DNA from: Cytophagales bacterium | Lineage (GTDB): Bacteria > Bacteroidota > Bacteroidia > Cytophagales > Cyclobacteriaceae | DNA: 64,000 bases | Assembly: GCA_017303795.1 (NCBI GenBank) | Contig: JAFLBR010000020.1 | Span: 32,086-96,085 of the forward strand | Reading direction: 5' to 3' | Shown here: positions 9,363-16,646 of the stretch, piece by piece | Numbering within the stretch: the first letter of the stretch is position 1 | Layout of the letters: each line of letters starts with the position of its first letter | Position numbers and translations under genes: made by a program | The notes under the pieces: generated by a model | Seen by the model: only the letters and a program-made list of their open reading frames with translations | Database searches by the model: none | Told to the model about the DNA's origin: nothing

Positions 9363-10523
9363 TTGACCAAGACCTACAACACATCCTTCTGGCTTCTCTG
9401 CCTTAGCTCGTTGCTGTTCTTTGCGAGTTTTAATATGATCATTCCGGAATTACCGGAGTATCTTTCTAAACTTGGTGGTGCCGATTACAAAGGTTTAATC
9501 ATTTCACTATTCACCATCACCGCCATGCTTTCGCGGCCATTCAGTGGAAAGTTAGCCGATAGCATTGGGCGCGTACCGGTTATGATTTTTGGAGCTGTAG
9601 TTTGTTTGATCTGCAGTTCACTTTATCCACTTGTTACATCGTTGATGCCTTTTTTTGTGTTGCGTTTCTTTCATGGATTCTCCACCGGCTTTACGCCAAC
9701 CGGAAATACCGCTTACCTGGCCGATATAATTCCCGCAGAGAAAAGAGGCGAGGCAATGGGTTTGCTCGGCACGGCTGGTGCTGTGGGTATGTCGGGTGGG
9801 CCGGCATTGGGTGGCATGCTCAGCAATCAGTTTGGACTGAACGTGATGTTCTATGCTTCGTCTTTGCTTGCACTGATTTCCATTCTCATTCTTATCCGCA
9901 CCCGCGAAACACTTATAACCAAACAACGATTTTCATTGACTCATCTTCGCGTAAAGCGGAGTGATTTTTTTGAACCGCTTGTATTAGCACCTTGCATTGT
10001 AATGGTTTTATCAGCGTTTGCCTATGGTGCGGTGTTTACATTAATCCCCGATTTCGGGCAACATGTAGGTGTGCGTAACAAAGGGTTGTTGTTTACTTAT
10101 CTCACGGTGGCTTCGTTGATTGTGCGATTACTCGCAGGTAAAGCTTCTGATCGTTACGGTCGCCAGCCGGTATTAATGGTTAGTACATCGGTAATTGTTT
10201 TAGCGATGTTGGTGATTGGCCTTGCTACAACCAAATTACAATTGATGATAGGAGTGGTACTATACGGATTTGCACAAGGTTCTACATCGCCTACGTTGTT
10301 GGCCTGGGCAACTGATTTAAGTGACAACCGATTTAAAGGCCGCGGTATTGCTTCGCTTTACATTTTCATGGAACTTGGTATTGGTTTAGGCGCAGTAATT
10401 TCCGGTTGGTTGTATGCAAACGATGCTAACTTATTCTTTCCGGTATTTTCAGTTAGTGCTGTGCTGGCTGCTATCGCTTTTCTTTATTTGGTTTTTACAC
10501 GAAGGTTAAAGACATCCTCATGA
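9363..10523 (+). CDS. MFS transporter
   Basis: A 386-residue membrane protein with about twelve hydrophobic segments. The loop between segments 2 and 3 reads GKLADSIGRVPVM and its counterpart in the second half GKASDRYGRQPVLM, the two MFS A-motifs, so it is a complete 6+6 major facilitator. Overall it resembles drug/metabolite effluxers, but the substrate cannot be read from sequence. The only suitable start is TTG at 9363, directly behind the heptamer repeats. The stop overlaps the next start (ATGA at 10520), so it is co-translated with the YhhN gene. Confidence 0.9.
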   Translation: MTKTYNTSFWLLCLSSLLFFASFNMIIPELPEYLSKLGGADYKGLIISLFTITAMLSRPFSGKLADSIGRVPVMIFGAVVCLICSSLYPLVTSLMPFFVLRFFHGFSTGFTPTGNTAYLADIIPAEKRGEAMGLLGTAGAVGMSGGPALGGMLSNQFGLNVMFYASSLLALISILILIRTRETLITKQRFSLTHLRVKRSDFFEPLVLAPCIVMVLSAFAYGAVFTLIPDFGQHVGVRNKGLLFTYLTVASLIVRLLAGKASDRYGRQPVLMVSTSVIVLAMLVIGLATTKLQLMIGVVLYGFAQGSTSPTLLAWATDLSDNRFKGRGIASLYIFMELGIGLGAVISGWLYANDANLFFPVFSVSAVLAAIAFLYLVFTRRLKTSS

Positions 10524-11179
10524 AAAAATTACCATTGATTGCTTTTGTTATCATCGCCATTGTGCACCTTGTTGCGGTTACGTTCAACATGGCGTTGATC
10601 AGTGCCCTTACCAAACCGTTGTTGGTTATTGCGTTAGTGATTTATTATCTCGTAGCCTCTTCCAAACGAAGTGTACTTTTTCTGGTAGCCTTATTCTTTT
10701 GCTGGCTGGGCGATGTACTCTTAATGTTTCAGCGCGATGAACTTTTCTTTATTGCCGGATTGCTTTCATTTCTTACTGGCCACGTGTTGTACATTTTCTG
10801 TTACCGAAAATTTGTGCGTGCAGGTTCGGGATTAACCGGGCCGCAGCGCATTCGGTTTGCGTTGCCCATTGCGTTGGCCGGAACAGGTTTGGTAACAATA
10901 CTTTTTCCATACCTCGGTGCGTTACAGATTCCGGTTATGGTGTATGCGTTGGTGATAACGGTAATGGCCATGCAGGCTTTGTTTCGGTATGGTTATACTA
11001 ATGCAAGGAGTTTTACGCTGGTGTTTGCGGGTGCAATCAGTTTTATGATTTCCGATTCATTACTCGCCATCAATAAATTCATGCAACCGCTGCCTCTTGC
11101 CGGTTTGGCTATTATGTTTACGTACATACTTGCTCAATACTTAATTGTAGAAGGTGTGCTTAAGCATGAGGCAGAATAA
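10520..11179 (+). CDS. YhhN/TMEM86 family lysoplasmalogenase
   Basis: A 219-residue membrane protein with about eight hydrophobic helices. The motifs KPLL, FCWLGDVLLM and LSFLTGHVLYI are the conserved core of the YhhN (TMEM86) family, whose mammalian members hydrolyse the vinyl-ether bond of lysoplasmalogens. The conserved Asp of GDVLLM is proposed as catalytic in the family. It overlaps the MFS gene by four bases and probably depends on it for translation. The actual substrate in this bacterium is not known. Confidence 0.85.
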   Translation: MKKLPLIAFVIIAIVHLVAVTFNMALISALTKPLLVIALVIYYLVASSKRSVLFLVALFFCWLGDVLLMFQRDELFFIAGLLSFLTGHVLYIFCYRKFVRAGSGLTGPQRIRFALPIALAGTGLVTILFPYLGALQIPVMVYALVITVMAMQALFRYGYTNARSFTLVFAGAISFMISDSLLAINKFMQPLPLAGLAIMFTYILAQYLIVEGVLKHEAE

Positions 11180-11181
11180 TC

Positions 11182-12273
11182 TCACTCTTTCAACGACCTG
11201 AGAACTGAGTCAAAAATTGCACGACTTCTTCTGTGGGCATATCGTTGGCCGTACGCGCTGGATGTAAGACTCACAACCAGATTTTCCGCTGGAACAATAA
11301 ATAACACATTGCCGCCATTGCCCGATGCATAGATGCACTCATACTTTTTACCATTAACCTGCCGGGTAGCGCGCCACCAAAAATATCCGTAGCCATTAGC
11401 CACGCCATCATCAAAGGTTAGTTGTTTGGTTAACATCTCGTTAATCCAGTTTGAGCTGATAACCTGCTTGCCTTGCCAATTGCCTTTATTGATTACTAGT
11501 TGCCCAAGTTTTGCAAAGTCTAATGTAGTTAGGTATAAATTTCCCATAGGTGCGGTGCTGCCGTTCAGCGCGGTGTACCAGTAATACTCGCGGATGCCAA
11601 GCGGTGTAAAGAGATTTTCTTTTGCAAAGTCCGCAAGCTTTTTGCCGGAAGTCTCTTCTATAATAGCGCCAACAAGCATAGGGCAAATGTCATTGTAAAC
11701 AAACTTCTCACCGGGTTTAAAAATCATGGGTAGCGAAGTAGCAAAATTTACCCAATGGTTAGCAGTAATCCAGTTTCCGGTGCCGCCCGGAGAATTATTA
11801 TCATCATCGTCAGCACTTAGTCCGGAGGACATTGCAAGTAAATGTTTGATTTTAATTTCCTGATGACCATCTTTTTTAGGTTGATCAAATTTGGCACTCG
11901 GAAAAAAATCATAAATACTTTGCTCCGTACTTTTCACTAAGCCTTTGTCGATGGCTATTCCCAGAAGTAAAGCGGTTACACTTTTACCGGCCGACCGGAT
12001 GTCATGAATCGTTTCGCGCCAATAGGTATTGAAGTATTCTTCAACCACCAGGTTGTTATTCTTGATTACTACAATTCCTCTGAAATCGTTAGGGGGAGTT
12101 GTATTTATGGATTTAATCAACCGCGCAATAGTATCGGCATTCATTTTTACGGATGCCAGATCGACCTTCACTAAACCAGCAACGGGTGGTTTTAGCCTAT
12201 CGGTTAGATCGGTTTGGGCAGCACATGTTACATTTACAAGTAGCGCAATTACTAAAATTCTAATGCAATTCAT
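11182..12273 (-). CDS. Secreted serine hydrolase, beta-lactamase fold
   Basis: A 363-residue protein with a signal peptide (MNCIRILVIALLVNVTCAAQ). The SxxK nucleophile motif is SAGK at about 94-97 (IRSAGKSVTALLLG), and a YND motif in FVYNDICPMLVG takes the place of the second catalytic triad YxN. This is the class C beta-lactamase/penicillin-binding/EstB superfamily; members act as esterases, D-peptidases or lactamases in the periplasm. The stop is 3 bases from the convergent YhhN gene. The precise substrate is unknown. Confidence 0.88.
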   Translation of the reverse strand: MNCIRILVIALLVNVTCAAQTDLTDRLKPPVAGLVKVDLASVKMNADTIARLIKSINTTPPNDFRGIVVIKNNNLVVEEYFNTYWRETIHDIRSAGKSVTALLLGIAIDKGLVKSTEQSIYDFFPSAKFDQPKKDGHQEIKIKHLLAMSSGLSADDDDNNSPGGTGNWITANHWVNFATSLPMIFKPGEKFVYNDICPMLVGAIIEETSGKKLADFAKENLFTPLGIREYYWYTALNGSTAPMGNLYLTTLDFAKLGQLVINKGNWQGKQVISSNWINEMLTKQLTFDDGVANGYGYFWWRATRQVNGKKYECIYASGNGGNVLFIVPAENLVVSLTSSAYGQRYAHRRSRAIFDSVLRSLKE

Positions 12274-12351
12274 TTTGAGGATTTAGTTATACTCAACTCA
12301 ATCGGAGCCTTACCGGTAAGTCGGGGTTATCCATTCCAACGTAAAATCGGT

Positions 12352-12915
12352 TTATGGGTTCGGACTTTTCTCCATTCTAAAATCAACTACATGCGTGGCT
12401 CCAATTTTCCAGGTGTTATTTTCCTGTACATAGATGTCCGCCCAACTGATGTATTCAATTTCAACTTCTTTTGTAATTACATGCTCGTTTGTTACCTGAT
12501 TTTTATACGTGAGCAAAGCTGTATCATTAAAAAATTGTAGCGTTAAGTTGGTGTACGTTACAAGGGTGATTTTCCAATCGGATGCCGCCAAACGATCAGT
12601 GATATAGTCTTGCCGGTTGAACAATTTTCCATTGTCGGTAAAGGTAAAGTTTTTTGAAAGCAGGGTATCGAAACCAATACTGCTGGGGGCTTGCATAACC
12701 AGCGGCCACTTCCGTTTTACGTTAAGAATCATTTCTGCATCGCTTTGTCTATCCTCATGCTGGGCTTGTAGTAGCGTGTAGTTAGCAATATCAACCGTTG
12801 GGGTGAGATTTTTCTCGATTATGGTTATGGCACTATACGTGGTTGTTTCGTTTTGGGTACATGATAAAAGTACAACGGATAGAGAGAAGAGTAGTGTTGT
12901 AATTACTGGTTTCAT
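12352..12915 (-). CDS. Lipoprotein with NTF2/DUF4440-like domain
   Basis: A 187-residue protein from the ATG at 12915. That start gives a clean lipoprotein signal (MKPVITTLLFSLSVVLLSC), with Cys at the lipobox; a start 33 bases upstream would bury the signal behind a hydrophilic extension. The mature part contains a region of the form RQDYITDRLAASDWKI..FFNDTALLTYKN..WADIYVQENNTWKIGATH, typical of SnoaL/NTF2-like (DUF4440) folds. Such domains bind small ligands or form dimers; no catalytic role is evident. Confidence 0.75.
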   Translation of the reverse strand: MKPVITTLLFSLSVVLLSCTQNETTTYSAITIIEKNLTPTVDIANYTLLQAQHEDRQSDAEMILNVKRKWPLVMQAPSSIGFDTLLSKNFTFTDNGKLFNRQDYITDRLAASDWKITLVTYTNLTLQFFNDTALLTYKNQVTNEHVITKEVEIEYISWADIYVQENNTWKIGATHVVDFRMEKSPNP

Positions 12916-13037
12916 GGAATGAATGGTAATTGTAGTGAGATATTTCATTTACCACATTGTCGCCCTACACTAAGCACACTTATTAACTTGCTTGGATACG
13001 GAAGTATGCGGCCAGATAGTGTGTTGCAGTGAAAGAA

Positions 13038-13538
13038 TCAAAACCGTTCATTTATCTGCCTTAACATTTCAATGGTGTCAACAAATGTAATGTTAAATGG
13101 CAAGCAGGCTTCTGGTATTTTTATTTTTCGCCTCACTTCAGGTTGACTTTTCTCGTGAGTTACAATAGTTATATTAGCTTTGTCAGTAAGAGCATACGCG
13201 ACAAGCCAAGCGTCTGCTTCATCTGCGTCAAGGAACTCAGCCAATGCTGTTGGGCTATAATGACCGCTTCTTGAGTTGGCCCACATTACAACTTGCCCGT
13301 AACTAGTAATTATGCCTTGTGTGTCTTTAAAGAAATGATCTGGTAAATTGTCTTCACACCATTGTTTTAAATCATCTTGGTGGTCATAGATTTCCTTTTT
13401 TACTTTATCGATACTAATAATCTTGCCTTCATTGGCTAATTGTTTCACCTTGGTCCAAAAACTTGGTACAATATCTAAAGGGTAATTAAACCTATGGGCT
13501 TGTATGAAGAAGTTACTATCGACAACATAAATACTCAT
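13038..13538 (-). CDS. PIN-like protein, DUF4411 family (putative toxin)
   Basis: A 166-residue PIN-fold protein: acidic residues in VVDSNFFI (Asp8), the central EFLDADEADAWLVAYAL cluster and a late FVDTIEML segment match a metal-dependent RNase active site. DUF4411 proteins regularly sit beside genes for HTH-ImmA/IrrE proteins, exactly as here: the preceding gene ends 5 bases away on the same strand, so the two form an operon. By analogy with other PIN modules it would cleave RNA and be the toxic half, which is inference. Flanked by chromosomal genes, with no mobility gene nearby. Confidence 0.82.
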   Translation of the reverse strand: MSIYVVDSNFFIQAHRFNYPLDIVPSFWTKVKQLANEGKIISIDKVKKEIYDHQDDLKQWCEDNLPDHFFKDTQGIITSYGQVVMWANSRSGHYSPTALAEFLDADEADAWLVAYALTDKANITIVTHEKSQPEVRRKIKIPEACLPFNITFVDTIEMLRQINERF

Positions 13539-13543
13539 TTACC

Positions 13544-14677
13544 CTAAAAATGTTTGTCGAAAAACTTTTTATAGGTGTCACCTTTTAAACTTGTGAGTTT
13601 ATAGGCATCTCGATACAACAACTGATTTGTTTTGACAGCTTGGTTTATTCGAGCAGCAAATGTTAGACTTAGTCTTTTCTTTGTGGTTGCATAGAAGTCA
13701 CCGCCACCTGCTTGACTTTCTTTTTTGTATTGAACTTGATTTATGTAATTATTATAAAAATTAAAGAAAGATGTTTTGTTGATCTTACTTAAATCCAATG
13801 CTCTACGTGCGATTACAATTTGGCTAACTTTAAAATGCCTTGCAACATAGGCAATATCAGCTCGCTCACTCCATATGCGATTAAAAGAAATTTCAGGAAC
13901 TAAGAATTCGGCTGCTATTTTGTCGCATAGAATTTCTACTGGGTCATTCGCTGGAAGAAGTTGTCTAAAGTCAAAACCAGCGCTGTGTCCCGTCCAGATG
14001 TGCGCGAGTTCATGAACTAGCGTGAATAGTTGCGCTGCTTTTCCATCAGCATTATTCACAAACATGAATGGTGCGATTTTATCAACCAGCACAAAACCTC
14101 GGCATTCATCTACTTTTATGGGCCGGCTAGTGTTGTTTTCAACAACGCTATTAAATACAACAATGACTCCAGCGTCCTCAATTTTTTGTGTTAGGTAATC
14201 AACCGCAGTTTCTATTTTTTGAAAAGAACTTGCCCATTCATTTTCAAGTCCAAGTACTCTTCTAATATCAGCAACGATTTCGGTCACATTCTGATTGTCG
14301 GAATATTTGCCAACAAAAGGAAGGCTTTCATAATCACTATCTCCTAGATAGTCTCTAAGCCAGCCTTGCCTTTGTTGCATTAACATAATTGTGTCATACA
14401 CATTTACGCTGACATTCTGAGTTGCTCTTCCTCTTTGATTAGTTCTGAAGAAAGGGATGGGAAGTTTTTCAATAGGTGGTTCGGCTAGAAAAAGATAGCC
14501 GAAAGGCAAGTGAACTTTGTGAGAGAATTTCTCAAGTTGCTTCACAGTGGGCTGTTTTCGGTCTTCTAACCAGTCAGTAACGTTTGGAAATTTTGCAGCA
14601 AAATCCTGCAGTTCATATCCAGCACGCTGGATAGCCCAAGTGATGATGTCCGGTTTAATATTTACCCCTACGTTCAT
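13544..14677 (-). CDS. XRE-family regulator fused to ImmA/IrrE metallopeptidase
   Basis: A 377-residue protein. The N-terminal ~70 residues form an XRE-like helix-turn-helix (WAIQRAGYELQDFAAKFP, then a PTVKQLEKFSHKVHLPFGYLF segment). The C-terminal half holds a zinc-protease HEXXH site, HELAHIWTGHS, with a downstream glutamate in CDKIAAEFLVP as third ligand. Family members such as ImmA and IrrE cleave repressor proteins. In this pairing the protein probably represses its operon and controls the PIN partner, either by binding or by regulated proteolysis. It is the first gene of the two-gene unit. No inverted-repeat operator was recognised upstream. Confidence 0.88.
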   Translation of the reverse strand: MNVGVNIKPDIITWAIQRAGYELQDFAAKFPNVTDWLEDRKQPTVKQLEKFSHKVHLPFGYLFLAEPPIEKLPIPFFRTNQRGRATQNVSVNVYDTIMLMQQRQGWLRDYLGDSDYESLPFVGKYSDNQNVTEIVADIRRVLGLENEWASSFQKIETAVDYLTQKIEDAGVIVVFNSVVENNTSRPIKVDECRGFVLVDKIAPFMFVNNADGKAAQLFTLVHELAHIWTGHSAGFDFRQLLPANDPVEILCDKIAAEFLVPEISFNRIWSERADIAYVARHFKVSQIVIARRALDLSKINKTSFFNFYNNYINQVQYKKESQAGGGDFYATTKKRLSLTFAARINQAVKTNQLLYRDAYKLTSLKGDTYKKFFDKHF

Positions 14678-14965
14678 TAATGTTTAAAAATAGGAATTTT
14701 TCTAAGCTTTTGATTTTTTTTTGAAGTCCGCAAAGGGTGATCGCCTCTACACACTTACGAATATCAGTTTTGCGGAAGAGTTTGACAAGTGCAAAACTTT
14801 GCTTTCTATAGTTTGCTTGGTTCTCGTATGTTACTGAGCTGTATGGCGGCTAAGCACTAAAATCTGAATTATTGGTTGTATTAATTCATTACGGATAAAC
14901 TATGTATACAATGCAGATAATTTAAGTTTCCTCAACTAATGGGAATTCCGATTCCAACATCCTTC
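14678..14965. other. Gene-free stretch upstream of the XRE-ImmA gene
   Basis: About 290 bases of AT-rich DNA. No open frame with coding character, no RNA gene and no TAnnTTTG box in the minus orientation were recognised. It probably holds the promoter of the toxin-antitoxin-like operon. Confidence 0.5.
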
Positions 14966-15000
14966 AAAAAAAATGCCTCCCAAACAGGAGGCATTACTTT
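14966..15000 (-). terminator. Terminator of the DUF2807 gene
   Basis: Read on the minus strand, the stem atgcctcc / ggaggcat (14973-14994, 6-base loop) is followed by a run of eight Ts (14966-14973 as As on plus). It lies about 20 bases beyond the stop at 15021. Confidence 0.88.
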
Positions 15001-15020
15001 TATAACTTCAATCTTATCGC

Positions 15021-15833
15021 TTACATCTTTCGCACTTTGCCACTACCCGATGAATGACTGTTTACCTGGCTGGGGTTACCGCGATATGAAACACTTCCAC
15101 TTCCTGAAATCGTGGCATCCAATGCCTGCTTCACATTAATCTCTACATCGCCCGAGCCGGAAATACGTACTTCACATTTTTCAACTTCCAAATCAGCAGC
15201 CTGCACTTCGCCCGAGCCACTAATAGTAGCACGGATTTCTTTTGCCGAACCACTCGCAATAATTCTACCCGAACCTGATACGTTCATCTCTGCGCGTTCG
15301 GTAATCGTGCTGGCTAACATTACTTTACCCGAACCACTCACTTTACTTTCCACCGCGCGGCAATTTCCTTTCACGCGAATATTTCCTGAACCACTTACAT
15401 TGGCTTCCATGTAGCCCGATGCATTCACTTCAATCTCCATCGACCCCGAACCACTTACCGCTAAAGCCAGATCGCCCGCTTTAATAACGCCTTCACCAAT
15501 CAGGTTTCCGGAACCACTCACACTAATGCCTTCAATATTTTTTACCGTTACATAAACAACAATCCTATCGTTGCTGTCCCAGTTCCACGAGCGCCATTCG
15601 CTTTCGCGACCAATACTTAAGCGACTGCCAGAAACTTCAGTCTCAATTTTTTCAAGAACTTCTTTTGGACCTTCCAGCACAACTTTTTGTTCATTGCCCT
15701 GCCGCAAGTATAATTTGCCCGGCACACGGAAGTTTAGTTTTGTGAAGGTGTCAACGTTTCGGGTTTCTTTGGTTTGAGCCCAAACCAGTACAAAGCCGAA
15801 AACAAACAAGAGGGTAATAGCAATGCGTTTCAT
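15021..15833 (-). CDS. Head GIN domain protein (DUF2807)
   Basis: A 270-residue exported protein with signal peptide MKRIAITLLFVFGFVLVWA-Q. After a first strand-rich segment (KLYLRQGNEQKVVLEGP) it carries a run of about ten SGSG turns (e.g. GISVSGSGNLIG, ANVSGSGNIRV, ISGSGDVEIN) spaced roughly 18-22 residues apart, the signature of the DUF2807 right-handed beta-helix family. These are called putative auto-transporter adhesins, though the evidence for that is thin. Single gene with its own terminator. Confidence 0.88.
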   Translation of the reverse strand: MKRIAITLLFVFGFVLVWAQTKETRNVDTFTKLNFRVPGKLYLRQGNEQKVVLEGPKEVLEKIETEVSGSRLSIGRESEWRSWNWDSNDRIVVYVTVKNIEGISVSGSGNLIGEGVIKAGDLALAVSGSGSMEIEVNASGYMEANVSGSGNIRVKGNCRAVESKVSGSGKVMLASTITERAEMNVSGSGRIIASGSAKEIRATISGSGEVQAADLEVEKCEVRISGSGDVEINVKQALDATISGSGSVSYRGNPSQVNSHSSGSGKVRKM

Positions 15834-15950
15834 ATCTGTTTTTGATTAGTGCGTTAATGACAACCGGATTTTTAAGAGGTTGCCTGCGGTTGAATTTTTT
15901 ATTCGGAGTTTGATTTTACTTTCTTTAGGACGCAAAAAGCAGGTATTACG

Positions 15951-16589
15951 TTGCAGCCACGCGTATTTTCTTTTCAAACTATAAAAGCTCCGGCCGAAAC
16001 GCTGCTGAAAGAGCAGGGCAGCCGGTTTTTAGCGTTCGCGTTTCCGGTTAGTTCAGAATCGGACATTAAAATGCAATTGACCACCTTGCGAAAAAAATAT
16101 TTTGACGCCACGCACCATTGTTATGCCTGGATGTTGGGTGCCGATAAATCTAAGTTTCGGGCTAACGATGATGGCGAACCGAATCATACTGCAGGCGATC
16201 CGATTCTAGGTCAGATTCGCGCACATAATCTTACCAACGTTTTGGTTGTGGTAGTGCGATATTTTGGCGGAACAAAACTGGGCGTGGGCGGCTTGGTGCA
16301 AGCCTATAAAGCGGCCAGTGCCGGTGTACTTGAAAATGCCAGTATAATGGAGTGCGAAGTTACCTGCGCGTTTCATATTCACTATGCTTACACCAGCACA
16401 CCAGAAGTAATGAGTCTGGTAAAAGAATTTGATTTAAAAATTCAGCAGCAAAATTTTACCGATGTTGGCTTTATGGAAATAAATCTTTCGCTGCGTAAGC
16501 GCGATGATTTTATAAAGCGACTGGAATTGCTAAAGGCTTTGAATCATGAAATAGTTTTCGAAGAAGTGGAAACAGAAGCGTCAGACTGA
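15951..16589 (+). CDS. yigZ: YigZ/IMPACT family protein
   Basis: A 212-residue protein with the UPF0029 (Impact) N-terminal domain, showing RANDDGEPNHTAGDPILGQI and VVRYFGGTKLGVGGLVQAYK, the most conserved segments of the family, and a DUF1949-type C-terminal domain from about residue 135. Bacterial YigZ is of uncertain function; the eukaryotic homologue IMPACT is a translational regulator binding GCN1. The start is TTG at 15951 because no ATG occurs before the conserved region and the length then matches the family. Confidence 0.9.
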   Translation: MQPRVFSFQTIKAPAETLLKEQGSRFLAFAFPVSSESDIKMQLTTLRKKYFDATHHCYAWMLGADKSKFRANDDGEPNHTAGDPILGQIRAHNLTNVLVVVVRYFGGTKLGVGGLVQAYKAASAGVLENASIMECEVTCAFHIHYAYTSTPEVMSLVKEFDLKIQQQNFTDVGFMEINLSLRKRDDFIKRLELLKALNHEIVFEEVETEASD

Positions 16590-16620
16590 AGTTGTGACAA
16601 CAACCTGACGCTTAACTTTT
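16576..16620 (+). terminator. Possible terminator overlapping the yigZ stop
   Basis: A 9-base-pair stem aagcgtcag / ctgacgctt (16576-16584 with 16605-16613) is followed by aactttt. The loop contains a small gttgt/acaac hairpin. The T tract is weak, so confidence is modest. Confidence 0.4.
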
Positions 16621-16646
16621 ATCAACGCTGATCAACTCCTAAACTC

